Of a stretch of 64,000 bases of DNA, positions 34,655 through 43,431 are shown in pieces; positions within the stretch are counted from its first letter, which is position 1; every line of letters starts with the position of its first letter. The notes below the pieces were generated by a model. That model was not told the DNA's origin and did not search any database. It saw only the letters and a list, made by a program, of their open reading frames with translations. Made by a program: the position numbers and the translations under genes. This DNA is from Pseudoclavibacter sp. AY1H1 (lineage in GTDB: Bacteria > Actinomycetota > Actinomycetes > Actinomycetales > Microbacteriaceae), in contig NZ_PSXX01000001.1 in assembly GCF_002931055.1 (NCBI RefSeq), positions 620,001-684,000 on the forward strand, in the 5' to 3' direction.

Positions 34655-35860
34655 ATGACGACGCAGGTGACGAGCGAGCAGATCAACCCGCTCGGTCTCA
34701 ACAAGCACAGCCACGGGCCTGGGTCCGAGGTGCCGGTGCAGACGAGGTCGGAGCGGTTCACCTCCTTCGACTTCGCCGACTTCGCGCCGCTGAGCGGTCG
34801 CGAGATCGAGTGGAAGTACACCCCCGTCGCGAAGCTCGATGGTCTCATCAACGGCGAGCTCACGGGCTCCCGTTCCGAGCTCGAGTTCTCGGAGACCGAG
34901 GGTGTCGCAGTCAGCTGGATCCCTCGCTCGGATGCGCGGATCGGATCCGCGGGCAAGCCGGAGGACCGTGCCTCGGCGAACGCCTGGTCGAACTTCGAGG
35001 AGGCGCTGCTCGTCGAGGTCTCCGGTGAAGACGACAAGCAGTTCGTCCTGGACCGCAAGGGCTTCGGCAGTGCTGCTGTCGCCGCCCACGTCGTGGTCGA
35101 CATCAAGCCGCACGCCAGGGGCCTCATCATCCTGCGCCACACCGGCGCGGCGACGGTCGCGGAGAACGTGGAGATCCTCGTCGGCGACGGGGCGAACGTC
35201 ACGATCGTCTCCATGCAGGAGTGGGAGGACTCGGCGCAGCACCTCTCGTCGCACTTCCTGTCTGTCGGGCGCGACGCCTTCATCAAGCACATCGTGGTCT
35301 CGCTCGGCGGCGGCATCGTCCGCCTCAACCCGACGCTGCAGCTCAACGCGCAGGGCGCTGACGGCGAACTGTACGGCCTCTACTACTCGGACGCGGGCCA
35401 GCACCTCGAGCACCAGGTGTTCGTCGACCACAACGCGCCGCACACGCGCAGCCGCGTCAACTACAAGGGCGCACTGCAGGGCGAAGGCGCGCGTGCCGTG
35501 TGGATCGGCGATGTCCTCATCCGCCGGAACGCACCGGGCACCGACTCTTACGAGCAGAACCGCAACCTCGTCCTCTCCGAGGGCACACGCGCCGACTCGG
35601 TCCCGAACCTCGAGATCGAGACGGGCGACATCGAGGGCGCCGGCCACGCTTCGGCTACCGGACGCTTCGACGACGAGCAGCTCTTCTACCTGATGAGCCG
35701 AGGCGTCTCCGAAGCCATGAGCCGCCGCCTCGTGGTCCACGGCTTCCTCAACGAGATCGTCCAGCAGATCGGCAACGAGGAGATCGCCACCCACCTGCGG
35801 GATGCGCTCGAACGCGAGCTCAACGAGGGCGCAAGCCCCCTGCTCGTCGCCGAGCGATGA
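34655..35860 (+). CDS. sufD: Fe-S cluster assembly protein SufD
   Basis: A 401-aa beta-helix partner of SufB. The shared SufB/SufD core is visible, with HTRSRVNYKGAL, LIRRNAPGTDSYEQNRNL and [19 protein letters not shown] near the C-terminus. It starts without any gap after the sufB stop and overlaps the next gene by 4 nt, so the operon is tightly coupled. SufD contributes to iron entry and stabilises the scaffold. Confidence 0.95.
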   Translation: MTTQVTSEQINPLGLNKHSHGPGSEVPVQTRSERFTSFDFADFAPLSGREIEWKYTPVAKLDGLINGELTGSRSELEFSETEGVAVSWIPRSDARIGSAGKPEDRASANAWSNFEEALLVEVSGEDDKQFVLDRKGFGSAAVAAHVVVDIKPHARGLIILRHTGAATVAENVEILVGDGANVTIVSMQEWEDSAQHLSSHFLSVGRDAFIKHIVVSLGGGIVRLNPTLQLNAQGADGELYGLYYSDAGQHLEHQVFVDHNAPHTRSRVNYKGALQGEGARAVWIGDVLIRRNAPGTDSYEQNRNLVLSEGTRADSVPNLEIETGDIEGAGHASATGRFDDEQLFYLMSRGVSEAMSRRLVVHGFLNEIVQQIGNEEIATHLRDALERELNEGASPLLVAER

Positions 35861-36189
35861 CCTCGGTGCGTCTCTGCGCGGCAGATGACGTGAAGGTCGA
35901 GTCGCCGCAGCGCTTCGAGATCGAGGGCCAGGCCATCTGTCTGGTCCGAGACTCGGCCGGTGAGCTCTTCGCTCTCGGCGACCGGTGCTCGCACGGAGAC
36001 ATCTCGCTCGCCGAGGGCTTCGTGGAGGACGACTCGATCGAGTGCTGGGCGCACGGCTCCCAGTTCTCGCTCAGGACCGGCTGGCCACGCACCCTCCCCG
36101 CCTACGAACCAGTGCCCGTGTACCGCATCCAGGTGCAAGCGGGCGACATCTACATCGACCCCACTCCAATCTTCGAGGAGAAGAGCTAG
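35857..36189 (+). CDS. Rieske-type [2Fe-2S] ferredoxin (non-heme iron oxygenase ferredoxin subunit-like)
   Basis: A 110-aa Rieske protein. Cluster ligands are Cys-x-His in RCSHGDIS (about 43-50) and Cys-x2-His in ECWAHGSQF (about 62-70), spaced as in soluble Rieske ferredoxins. The start codon overlaps the sufD stop (ATGA), and sufC follows after 3 nt, so it is an integral part of the suf operon. Its role there is not established; an electron-transfer contribution to cluster assembly is an inference from position, supported by the same placement in other actinobacteria. Confidence 0.9.
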   Translation: MTSVRLCAADDVKVESPQRFEIEGQAICLVRDSAGELFALGDRCSHGDISLAEGFVEDDSIECWAHGSQFSLRTGWPRTLPAYEPVPVYRIQVQAGDIYIDPTPIFEEKS

Positions 36190-36192
36190 CAC

Positions 36193-36957
36193 ATGTCCAC
36201 GCTGCAGATATCCGACCTCCACGTCACGGTCGAGACCGACCAGGGCACCAAGGAAATCCTCCGCGGTGTCGACCTGACGATCAACAAGGGCGAGATCCAC
36301 GCCATCATGGGGCCGAACGGCTCTGGCAAGTCGACCCTCGCCTACACGATCGCGGGCCACCCCAAGTACGAGGTGACCAGCGGCTCGATCACGCTCGACG
36401 GCGAGGACGTCCTCGAGATGTCCGTCGACGAGCGCGCCAAGGCTGGCCTCTTCCTCGCGATGCAGTACCCGGTGGAGATCCCCGGCGTGACGGTCGCGAA
36501 CTTCCTGCGTACCGCCAAGACAGCGGTCGCCGGCGAGGCTCCGCCCCTGCGCCCGTGGCTCAAGGAGGTCAAGGCCTCCATGGCGGCGCTCCGCATGGAC
36601 CCCGTGTTCTCCGAGCGCAACGTCAACGAGGGCTTCTCCGGTGGAGAGAAGAAGCGCAACGAGATCCTCCAGCTCGAGCTCCTCAAGCCCAAGTTCGCCG
36701 TGCTCGACGAGACCGACTCTGGCCTCGACGTGGACGCGCTCCGCATCGTGTCGGAGGGTGTCAACCGCGTCAAGGAGAACACCGGCCTCGGTGTGCTGCT
36801 CATCACGCACTACACGCGCATCCTGCGCTACATCAAGCCTGACTTCGTGCACGTCTTCGTTGCGGGCAAGGTCGCAGACCAGGGTGGACCCGAGCTCGCC
36901 GATCGCCTGGAGAACGAGGGCTACGACCGCTACCTCGCCCAGCAGGTCGAGGCGTAG
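36193..36957 (+). CDS. sufC: Fe-S cluster assembly ATPase SufC
   Basis: A 254-aa ABC-type ATPase that drives SufBCD conformational change. Walker [10 protein letters not shown] (about 38-46), the SufC-type signature [12 protein letters not shown] (about 148-159) and Walker [13 protein letters not shown] (about 170-181) are intact. It is 9 nt from the downstream sufT-like gene. Confidence 0.96.
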   Translation: MSTLQISDLHVTVETDQGTKEILRGVDLTINKGEIHAIMGPNGSGKSTLAYTIAGHPKYEVTSGSITLDGEDVLEMSVDERAKAGLFLAMQYPVEIPGVTVANFLRTAKTAVAGEAPPLRPWLKEVKASMAALRMDPVFSERNVNEGFSGGEKKRNEILQLELLKPKFAVLDETDSGLDVDALRIVSEGVNRVKENTGLGVLLITHYTRILRYIKPDFVHVFVAGKVADQGGPELADRLENEGYDRYLAQQVEA

Positions 36958-36966
36958 GATCTCGCC

Positions 36967-37299
36967 ATGGCACTGACGACACTCGAAGCGACACGCTACG
37001 ACGAGATCGAGGAAGCGCTCAAGGAGGTCGTTGACCCGGAGCTCGGCGTGAACATCGTCGACCTCGGGCTCATCTACGACCTCAACTGGGACGACGACTC
37101 CGACGCGCTCGTGATCTCGATGACGCTCACCTCGGCGGGCTGCCCGCTGACCGACGTCATCGAGTCCGAGACCGCCGAGGCACTCGAGGGTGCTGTCGAG
37201 CGCTTCGTCATCAACTGGGTCTGGATGCCGCCGTGGGGTCCTGAGAAGATCACGGACGACGGCCGCGACATGATGCGCGCGCTCGGGTTCAACATCTGA
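36967..37299 (+). CDS. sufT: Metal-sulfur cluster assembly factor (SufT/MIP18, DUF59)
   Basis: A 110-aa DUF59 protein with DPELGVNIVDLGLIYDL (about 23-39) and the conserved Cys in TSAGCPLTD (about 57-65). SufT-type proteins act in Fe-S cluster maturation or delivery. It closes the suf operon; a terminator hairpin follows 17 nt after the stop. No sufS or sufU lies between it and sufC, unlike many actinobacterial operons. Confidence 0.92.
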   Translation: MALTTLEATRYDEIEEALKEVVDPELGVNIVDLGLIYDLNWDDDSDALVISMTLTSAGCPLTDVIESETAEALEGAVERFVINWVWMPPWGPEKITDDGRDMMRALGFNI

Positions 37300-37315
37300 G
37301 CTCGGTCCCGCAGTG

Positions 37316-37342
37316 AAGAGCCCCGCCCCGGCGGGGCTCTTT
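37316..37342 (+). terminator. suf operon terminator
   Basis: An AAGAGCCCCGCC/GGCGGGGCTCTT hairpin followed by TTT, the most canonical rho-independent terminator in the window. Confidence 0.85.
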
Positions 37343-37353
37343 CGCGCCTCGTC

Positions 37354-37479
37354 TAGACTGGGCAGGTTGTCGGCTATGGGGCCAGGCTCGGTTCACGCCG
37401 CGACCTGGCCCCGCACCGTTTCCCGACAGACCACACGACTCACCCCGAACGCCCGCACTTCACCGAATGGAATCACTTC
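37354..37479 (+). promoter_or_regulatory. ABC-F gene promoter and structured leader
   Basis: TAGACT (37354-37359) looks like the -10. The leader has nested perfect pairings: TGTCGG (37368-37373) with CCGACA (37423-37428), and GGGGCCAGG (37378-37386) with CCTGGCCCC (37404-37412). An ATG at 37376 opens a frame that runs through the hairpin and past the ABC-F start in another frame. Translation of it could melt the hairpin, as in attenuation of antibiotic-responsive ABC-F genes. This is an inference. Confidence 0.4.
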
Positions 37480-39078
37480 TTGCTCGCCGTACATGACCTC
37501 GAAATCACCATGGGTGCCCGCACCCTCATGTCGGGAGTCGACTTTCGTGTTGCCGCTGGCGACAAGATCGGCCTCGTCGGCCGCAACGGCGCGGGCAAGA
37601 CGACGCTGACGAAGATCCTTGCGGGCGACACGCTCCCGACGGCCGGTCGGATCGAGCGTCGCGGCGAGATCGGCTACCTGCCGCAGGACCCGCGGAGCGG
37701 CGACCCCACGCAGACTGCCCGCACCCGCATCCTGGACGCCCGCGGGCTCGGCGAGCTGCGTCTCGGCATCGACGAGGCGACCATGGCGATGGCCGAGGGC
37801 ACCCCTGCTGAGCAGGAGTCCGCGATGAAGAAGTACTCGCGCCTCGATGACCGCTTCCTGGCGCTCGGCGGCTATGCCGCAGAAGCCGAGGCGGCGGCCA
37901 TCGCCAGCAACCTCAAGCTGCCTGACCGGATCCTCGACCAGGAGCTGCAGACGCTCTCCGGAGGACAGCGCCGACGCATCGAGCTCGCCCGCATCCTCTT
38001 CTCGGGTGCCGAGACCATGCTGCTCGACGAGCCCACGAACCACCTCGACATCGACTCCGTCATCTGGCTGCGCGAGTTCCTCAAGGGGTACGCGGGCGGA
38101 CTCATCGTCATCTCCCACGACGTGGAGCTCGTGGGGGACACCGTCAACCGGGTCTTCTACCTCGACGCGAACCGCCAGGTCATCGACGTCTACAACATGG
38201 GCTGGAAGCACTACCTCCGCCAGCGCGAGGCAGACCAGGAGCGCCGCAAGAAGGAGCGCGCGAACATCGAGAAGAAGGCCTCCGTCCTGCAGCAGCAGGC
38301 GGCGAAGTTCGGCGCCAAGGCGACGAAGGCCACAGCGGCGCATCAGATGGCCAGGCGCGCCGAGAAGATGCTCTCGGGTCTCGAGGAGGTCCGAGTCGCG
38401 GATCGCGTCGCGAAGCTGCGCTTCCCGACGCCCGCGGCGTGCGGAAAGACGCCGCTCCGCGCATCCAACCTCTCGAAGTCGTACGGCTCGCTCGAGATCT
38501 TCACCGCCGTCGACCTGGCTATCGACCGCGGGTCCCGTGTTGTCATCCTCGGCCTCAACGGTGCAGGCAAGACGACGCTGCTGCGGATGCTCGCCGGCGT
38601 CGACGAGCCCGACACCGGCGCGCTCGAGCCCGGGCACGGCCTCAAGATCGGCTACTACGCGCAGGAGCACGAGACCCTCGACGTCGCGCGCAGCGTGCTG
38701 CAGAACATGGTGAGCGTGTCCAGCCATCTCACCGAGACCGAGGCACGCAAGGTGCTCGGCTCGTTCCTGTTCTCCGGCGACGACGTGCACAAGCCAGCCG
38801 GTGTGCTCTCCGGCGGCGAGAAGACCCGCCTCGCGCTTGCGATGCTGGTCGTGTCGAGCGCCAACGTGCTGCTGCTCGACGAGCCCACGAACAACCTCGA
38901 CCCGCTCAGCCGCGAGCAGATCCTCGACGCGCTCGCGCACTACGAAGGCTCTGTCGTGCTGGTCAGTCACGACGAGGGGGCCGTCGAGGCGCTCAACCCC
39001 GAGCGCGTGCTCATCATGCCGGACGGCGTGGAGGACCACTGGACGCCCGATTACTTCGACCTCATCACGATGAACTAG
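37480..39078 (+). CDS. ABC-F family ATPase (ribosome-associated translation/antibiotic-response type)
   Basis: A 532-aa soluble protein with two ABC domains and no membrane segments. It has Walker A GRNGAGKTT and GLNGAGKTT, signatures LSGGQRRRIE and LSGGEKTRLA, and Walker B LLDEPTNHLD and LLDEPTNNLD. The linker (about 245-305) is long, basic and helical, as in proteins reaching the ribosomal exit site. Members of this group act as translation factors or give macrolide/lincosamide-type protection; the mycobacterial homologue also sits near suf. A TTG start at 37480 gives the usual MLAVHDLEI opening. Which role applies cannot be told from sequence. Confidence 0.9.
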   Translation: MLAVHDLEITMGARTLMSGVDFRVAAGDKIGLVGRNGAGKTTLTKILAGDTLPTAGRIERRGEIGYLPQDPRSGDPTQTARTRILDARGLGELRLGIDEATMAMAEGTPAEQESAMKKYSRLDDRFLALGGYAAEAEAAAIASNLKLPDRILDQELQTLSGGQRRRIELARILFSGAETMLLDEPTNHLDIDSVIWLREFLKGYAGGLIVISHDVELVGDTVNRVFYLDANRQVIDVYNMGWKHYLRQREADQERRKKERANIEKKASVLQQQAAKFGAKATKATAAHQMARRAEKMLSGLEEVRVADRVAKLRFPTPAACGKTPLRASNLSKSYGSLEIFTAVDLAIDRGSRVVILGLNGAGKTTLLRMLAGVDEPDTGALEPGHGLKIGYYAQEHETLDVARSVLQNMVSVSSHLTETEARKVLGSFLFSGDDVHKPAGVLSGGEKTRLALAMLVVSSANVLLLDEPTNNLDPLSREQILDALAHYEGSVVLVSHDEGAVEALNPERVLIMPDGVEDHWTPDYFDLITMN

Positions 39079-39173
39079 GCAGGCGTCCCAGCAGCAGGGT
39101 CGCTCGCTGCAAGGAAGAGCGCATGCTCCCAGCCGGGGGCATGCGCTCTTCGTGTTTGCGGATCCTTCGGCGA

Positions 39174-40028
39174 TCAGCCGCCGGCGCGATCGAGGATCTC
39201 GTCCTCGATCTCGGCGTCGGTCTTGCGGCGTCGTCCAGCGCGCTCTCGCTCGCGCGAGATGGCCTCGCGCACCTTCGGGTCGTCCGGGTTGCGGTCGCGG
39301 TACTCGGCCCGCAGGCCGAAGATGAGGCCGAGGAGCGCGATGATGGCGAAGATGATCCACTGGAACGCGTACGAGAGGTGGTTGCCCTCGCTCAGCGCGG
39401 GCTTCGTCGTGAGCGCGCCCGTCTCAGCGTTGGGCCGCTCCGCCGAGAGGAGTCCGTACGCGCCCGTGTAGACGCGGTCGGTGCCGAGCTCGTCGGCGAA
39501 TTGCGGCAGGTGGATGGTCGCGATCTGTCCCGCGGGCGCCGTTCGTCCGGGGATCTCGGGTTCGCCGGGCTTGAGGCGAGCGACGATCGTCGCCTCGCCT
39601 TCGGGGGCAGCCGGGATGTGGTCGGGGGAGTCCTGCGCGTCACCCGTCGGAATCCAGCCGCGGTTGACGATGAACACCCGCCCGTCGTCGGTCTCGAATG
39701 GCGTGAGGATCTCGAATCCCGGCAACCCGTTGTGGGGCCGCGACCTCGCGAGCAGCTGCTCGTCGGTGAGGTACCGGCCCTGCAGGAGCACGGGAGTCCA
39801 CTCCTGGTCGATCGAGAAGTCGTCGAGCGCCGGGATCTCGCTCTCGAGGGGAACCGGCTCCCGGTCGAAGTTGCCGGTGATCCGCGCGTTCTCAGAGACC
39901 CGCTCGTCGCGCCGCTCGAACTGCCAGTGGCTCAGGAAGCCGCACGCGATCGCGAAGACGATCAGCAGGCCGAGGTAGCCGAGCCAGCGCTTCGAGAAGG
40001 CGAAGCGCCAGCGACGCTCGCCGCTCAC
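39174..40028 (-). CDS. SURF1-family cytochrome oxidase biogenesis protein
   Basis: A 284-aa membrane protein with two transmembrane helices (about 14-33 and 218-240) flanking an extracytoplasmic domain. The family motifs are SHWQFERRDER (about 33-43), NRGWIPTG (about 120-127) and HLSYAFQWIIFA at the second helix. SURF1 helps insert heme a into cytochrome oxidase, in line with nearby ctaA and ctaB. The GTG start overlaps the preceding small gene by 4 nt (GTGA). The charged C-terminal tail is cytoplasmic. Confidence 0.93.
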   Translation of the reverse strand: MSGERRWRFAFSKRWLGYLGLLIVFAIACGFLSHWQFERRDERVSENARITGNFDREPVPLESEIPALDDFSIDQEWTPVLLQGRYLTDEQLLARSRPHNGLPGFEILTPFETDDGRVFIVNRGWIPTGDAQDSPDHIPAAPEGEATIVARLKPGEPEIPGRTAPAGQIATIHLPQFADELGTDRVYTGAYGLLSAERPNAETGALTTKPALSEGNHLSYAFQWIIFAIIALLGLIFGLRAEYRDRNPDDPKVREAISRERERAGRRRKTDAEIEDEILDRAGG

Positions 40029-40306
40029 GCGCGCCCGTCCACATCGTCGTCGAGCTGCCGGGCCGAGATGGCCGTGGCTGTCACCGGGAAGTCACGCTGG
40101 CGGAGGAAGTCTGCGAGGTAGCCGGCGTGCTCGTCGCAGGCGAGCCAGATCTTGCGACGCGCCTCGTCGTGGATGCGCGGATTCCGCCACACGATCCGGG
40201 TCGTCGCGTCGGAGCTGCACCCGGCCCGCGAGCATCGTGGCTCGGCTTCGGCGGCATCGAGCCCGCCGTTCTGGAGCGCGCCGAGCAGGTCGAATCCCTC
40301 ACGCAT
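40025..40306 (-). CDS. Small conserved protein with a Cys/His-rich segment, function unknown
   Basis: A 93-aa protein overlapped at both ends by neighbours (8 nt with the DUF3099 gene, 4 nt with SURF1), so it is clearly translated as part of that operon. It has CSRAGC (about 25-30) and a later CDEHAGYL (about 57-64), a layout that could form a small zinc site. Homologues in related genomes have sometimes been labelled acetone carboxylase, but at this size that cannot be right. No function is assigned. Confidence 0.75.
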   Translation of the reverse strand: MREGFDLLGALQNGGLDAAEAEPRCSRAGCSSDATTRIVWRNPRIHDEARRKIWLACDEHAGYLADFLRQRDFPVTATAISARQLDDDVDGRA

Positions 40307-40574
40307 CCGGCTTGCCTCGTCGCTGCAGGAAGCTCGGCCGTTCCACCTTCCGCGTGCGCCGCTGCGTGGCAGCGTTCGCGATGACGACAGCGAAGTAGGG
40401 GAGGAAGATCGCTCCGGCCGCGAAGACGAACATCCACGGTCCGCGCACCCAGATGAGCGCGACGAAGCAGGCCACCCTGATGAGCATCATGATGGTGTAC
40501 TTCCTCATGCGGGCAGCGCGCTCGTCGTACTCGCTGTCCCCCATGGAGGTGACGTTCGTGGTGTGTGATCGCAC
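40299..40574 (-). CDS. DUF3099 family membrane protein
   Basis: A 91-aa protein with two predicted helices (about 28-45 and 50-68), matching DUF3099: MRKYTIMMLIRVACF followed by FLPYFAVVIANA. Function is unknown. It is first in the DUF3099-small protein-SURF1 operon. The start is uncertain: GTG at 40574 (GGAG 11 nt upstream) or ATG at 40544. Confidence 0.82.
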   Translation of the reverse strand: MRSHTTNVTSMGDSEYDERAARMRKYTIMMLIRVACFVALIWVRGPWMFVFAAGAIFLPYFAVVIANAATQRRTRKVERPSFLQRRGKPDA

Positions 40575-40622
40575 GGTGGCAAGTGCTCCTCTCGGCGATC
40601 TGCTCAGCTTACTCCTCGCCCC

Positions 40623-40628
40623 TAGACT
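40623..40628 (+). promoter_or_regulatory. Candidate -10 of fabG
   Basis: TAGACT lies 26 nt before the fabG ATG, with a good AAGGGAG in between. No clear -35. Confidence 0.4.
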
Positions 40629-40654
40629 GGAGCGAACCGTCTCAAGGGAGCAGC

Positions 40655-41365
40655 ATGACCCAAAGAACCGTCCTCGTCACGGGAGGAAACCGCGGCATCG
40701 GCTACGCCATCGCCGCACACTTCGTCAGCCTGGGCCACCGCGTCGCGGTGACCTCGCGCTCGGGGGAGGGCGGCCCTGAGGGCGCTCTCACCGTTCGGGC
40801 GGACGTCACCGACGCTGCGAGCGTCGACGCGGCCTTCACAGCCGTGGAGGAGCAGCTCGGGGCCGTCGAGGTGCTCATCGCGAACGCCGGCATCACGAAG
40901 GACAACCTCCTGCTCCGCATGTCGGAGGACGACTTCCAGCAGGTCATCGACACGAACCTGACCGGCGTCTTCCGCGTCCTCAAGCGCTCCTCGAAGGGGA
41001 TGCTCAAGGCTCGCTTCGGCCGGGTCGTCTTCATCTCGAGCGTCGTCGGGCTCTTCGGCTCGCCCGGCCAGATCAACTACTCGTCCGCGAAGGCCGGCCT
41101 TGTCGGCATGGCCCGCTCCCTCACCCGCGAGCTCGGCTCGCGGGGCATCACCGCGAACGTCATCGCCCCGGGGTTCATCGAGACCGAGATGACGGCGGTG
41201 CTTCCCGAGGAAACCAAGAAGGAATACCTGTCTCAGATCCCGGCTGCCCGCTACGGAAGCGTCGACGAGATCGCCAAGACCGCCGCCTGGCTCGCCAGCG
41301 ATGACGCCGGGTACATCTCAGGCGCCGTCATCCCGGTCGATGGCGGCCTCGGCATGGGGCACTAG
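40655..41365 (+). CDS. fabG: 3-oxoacyl-[acyl-carrier-protein] reductase (FabG-type SDR)
   Basis: A 236-aa short-chain dehydrogenase/reductase. The NADP-binding GGNRGIG (about 10-16), NAGIT, the catalytic Ser near 128-129, and Tyr142/Lys146 (NYSSAKAG) are all present; the C-terminal GFIETEMT and VIPVDGGLGMGH match FabG. It likely reduces 3-ketoacyl-ACP in fatty acid elongation. No fabI or other FAS gene is adjacent in this window, so a different oxo substrate remains possible. The start at 40655 follows AAGGGAG. Confidence 0.88.
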   Translation: MTQRTVLVTGGNRGIGYAIAAHFVSLGHRVAVTSRSGEGGPEGALTVRADVTDAASVDAAFTAVEEQLGAVEVLIANAGITKDNLLLRMSEDDFQQVIDTNLTGVFRVLKRSSKGMLKARFGRVVFISSVVGLFGSPGQINYSSAKAGLVGMARSLTRELGSRGITANVIAPGFIETEMTAVLPEETKKEYLSQIPAARYGSVDEIAKTAAWLASDDAGYISGAVIPVDGGLGMGH

Positions 41366-41398
41366 CAGCACGTCGTCGGCCCGACGCCGAGAGACCAT

Positions 41399-41448
41399 CG
41401 AGCAAAGCGGGCCGAGCGGATCTGAATCCGCTCGGCCCGCTTTGCTCG
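41399..41448. terminator. Perfect 23-bp hairpin between fabG and serB
   Basis: Arms 41399-41421 and 41426-41448 are fully complementary around a CTGA loop. The genes converge, so it likely stops both transcripts. Confidence 0.85.
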
Positions 41449-41486
41449 TGGGTGTCTCTGCACTCGGTAGTCGCCCTGTTCGGTCG

Positions 41487-42146
41487 TCAGCCCTCGAGGC
41501 CAAGGGCTGCGAGCACCTGCCGCATGTCGCGATCGGGGAGGCTGACGTGCGCCTGTTCCCGGACAACCGGCTTCGCGTCGAACGCGATCGAGAGACCAGC
41601 AGCCGACATCATGCCGAGATCGTTGGCACCGTCGCCGATCGCGACCGTGCGGGACGGGTCGATGCCGAGCTCGTGAGCCCACTCGAGCAGCGTCTCGCGC
41701 TTCGCCTCGCTCCCGATGATGGGCCCGGACACCTTGCCCGTGAGCTTGCCGTCGACGACCTCGAAGCGGTTCGCGCGCCAGCGGTCGAGGCCGAGCCGCT
41801 CTGCGAGCTCGTCGAGGATCTCGTGGAAGCCTCCCGACACGGCCGCGATGGAGCCGCCGGCCGCGTGCACGCCGTCGATGAGCTCTGGGACGCCGTCCGT
41901 GACGACGACCCGATCCACCACCGACGCGACATCCGCCGAGGAGACACCCTCGAGGAGCGCAACGCGGTGGCGCAGGCTCTCCTCGAAGTTCAGCTCACCC
42001 GCCATGGCTCGCCCGGTGACCTCGGCAACCTCATCGGTCACCCCGGCGTAGTCGGCGATCAGCTCGATGACCTCGTCTTCGATGAGGGTCGAGTCGACGT
42101 CGAGGACGACCAGGAAGGGGGACCGGGGGGACGTGCCCGAGGTCAC
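41487..42146 (-). CDS. serB: Phosphoserine phosphatase
   Basis: A 219-aa HAD hydrolase catalysing the last step of serine synthesis. The nucleophile motif DVDST (Asp16, Asp18), the SGGFHEI motif II, and GDGANDLGM motif III (about 170-178) are intact; the cap loop EDEVIEL matches SerB. It lacks the N-terminal ACT domains of longer homologues. A GTG start overlaps the glgC stop by 4 nt. Confidence 0.93.
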   Translation of the reverse strand: MTSGTSPRSPFLVVLDVDSTLIEDEVIELIADYAGVTDEVAEVTGRAMAGELNFEESLRHRVALLEGVSSADVASVVDRVVVTDGVPELIDGVHAAGGSIAAVSGGFHEILDELAERLGLDRWRANRFEVVDGKLTGKVSGPIIGSEAKRETLLEWAHELGIDPSRTVAIGDGANDLGMMSAAGLSIAFDAKPVVREQAHVSLPDRDMRQVLAALGLEG

Positions 42147-43384
42147 GGCTCGACGATCCCGAACTTCTCCACGACCGTGAGGCCAGAGTCGGTGACCGTG
42201 AAGCCGCGTCGGAGGTCGTGCTCACGGTCGACGCCGACTGAGGCGCCTTCCTTGACGATGACGTTCTTGTCCAGGATCGCGCGACGCACGACAGCACCAG
42301 CCTGCACGTTGACTCGGTCGAAGAGGATGGAGTCGACGACTGCGGCTCCGGACTCGACGTTGTCCCACGGACCGAGCACGCTCCGCTCGATGTGCGCACC
42401 GGAGATCACCGAGCCGAGCGAGATGATCGAGTCGATCATCGTGCCCGTGGACCCGCGGCTGTCCCGCACGAACTTGGCCGGGGGAGAGTTCAGCTGCTGC
42501 GCGAAGATCGGCCACTTCTCGTTGTAGAGGTTGAAGATCGGCAGCGTGGAGATGAGGTCCATGTGAGCGTCGTAGAACGAGTCGATCGTTCCCACGTCGC
42601 GCCAGTAGTCGCGATCGCGTTCCGTCGACCCTGGGACGATGTTGTCCTTGAGGTCGTAGACCCCGCAGTCGCCCTGATCGACGAAGCTCGGGATGATGTC
42701 TCCACCCATGTCGTGCTTGGAGTCCTCGAGCGTCGAGTCGCGGATGACGGCTTCGACCAGCTTGTCGGCCGTGAAGACGTAGTTTCCCATCGAGGCGAGG
42801 ATCTCGCCCGGGCTGTCCGGCAGCCCCTGAGCGTCTTCCGGCTTCTCGAGGAACTCGCGGATCAGCGTTCGGTCGTCCGGGTCGACGTCGATGACGCCGA
42901 ACTGGTCCGAGAGCGAGATCGGCTGGCGGATCGCGGCGACCGTCGCGCTGCGCCCGGAGGCGATGTGCGCCTCGATCATCTGGGAGAAGTCCATGCGGTA
43001 GACGTGGTCCGCGCCGACGACGACCACGATGTCCGGGGACTCGTCGTTGATGAGGTTCAGGCTCTGCCGGATGGCATCTGCCGAGCCAGAGAACCACCGC
43101 TTGCCGAGTCGCTGCTGCGCTGGCACGGAGGCGACGTAGGAGTTGAGCATCGCGGGGAGACGCCACGTGTGCGACACGTGACGGTCGAGAGAGTGGGACT
43201 TGTACTGCGTCAGGACGACGATCTTGTGGAGCCCGGAATTCACCAGGTTCGAAAGCGCGAAGTCGATGAGTCGATACTGGCCTGCGAAGGGCACAGCGGG
43301 CTTTGCCCGGTCTGCGGTGAGCGGCATGAGCCGCTTCCCCTCACCACCAGCGAGAACGATGCCGAACACCTTTGCCTGTGACAT
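42143..43384 (-). CDS. glgC: Glucose-1-phosphate adenylyltransferase
   Basis: A 413-aa ADP-glucose pyrophosphorylase supplying ADP-glucose for glycogen and trehalose-type glucans. The N-terminal nucleotidyltransferase domain has [20 protein letters not shown] (about 13-32) and the [13 protein letters not shown] segments; a left-handed beta-helix with hexapeptide repeats starts near residue 300. It is divergent from glgM with only 47 bp between starts, and translationally coupled to serB. Confidence 0.95.
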   Translation of the reverse strand: MSQAKVFGIVLAGGEGKRLMPLTADRAKPAVPFAGQYRLIDFALSNLVNSGLHKIVVLTQYKSHSLDRHVSHTWRLPAMLNSYVASVPAQQRLGKRWFSGSADAIRQSLNLINDESPDIVVVVGADHVYRMDFSQMIEAHIASGRSATVAAIRQPISLSDQFGVIDVDPDDRTLIREFLEKPEDAQGLPDSPGEILASMGNYVFTADKLVEAVIRDSTLEDSKHDMGGDIIPSFVDQGDCGVYDLKDNIVPGSTERDRDYWRDVGTIDSFYDAHMDLISTLPIFNLYNEKWPIFAQQLNSPPAKFVRDSRGSTGTMIDSIISLGSVISGAHIERSVLGPWDNVESGAAVVDSILFDRVNVQAGAVVRRAILDKNVIVKEGASVGVDREHDLRRGFTVTDSGLTVVEKFGIVEP

Positions 43385-43431
43385 GACTCGAGCTTAGGGG
43401 TTCCCAGCCCCGCTGTACTACCGTGGAGACC

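Noticed and set aside
33239-35794. 851-codon open frame antisense to sufB-sufD
   Set aside because: Shadow of two well-supported suf genes; composition is Asp/Val/Leu-rich without domains.
40025-40306. Label acetone carboxylase for the 93-residue protein
   Set aside because: Acetone carboxylase subunits are far larger or have distinct motifs; nothing here supports that activity.
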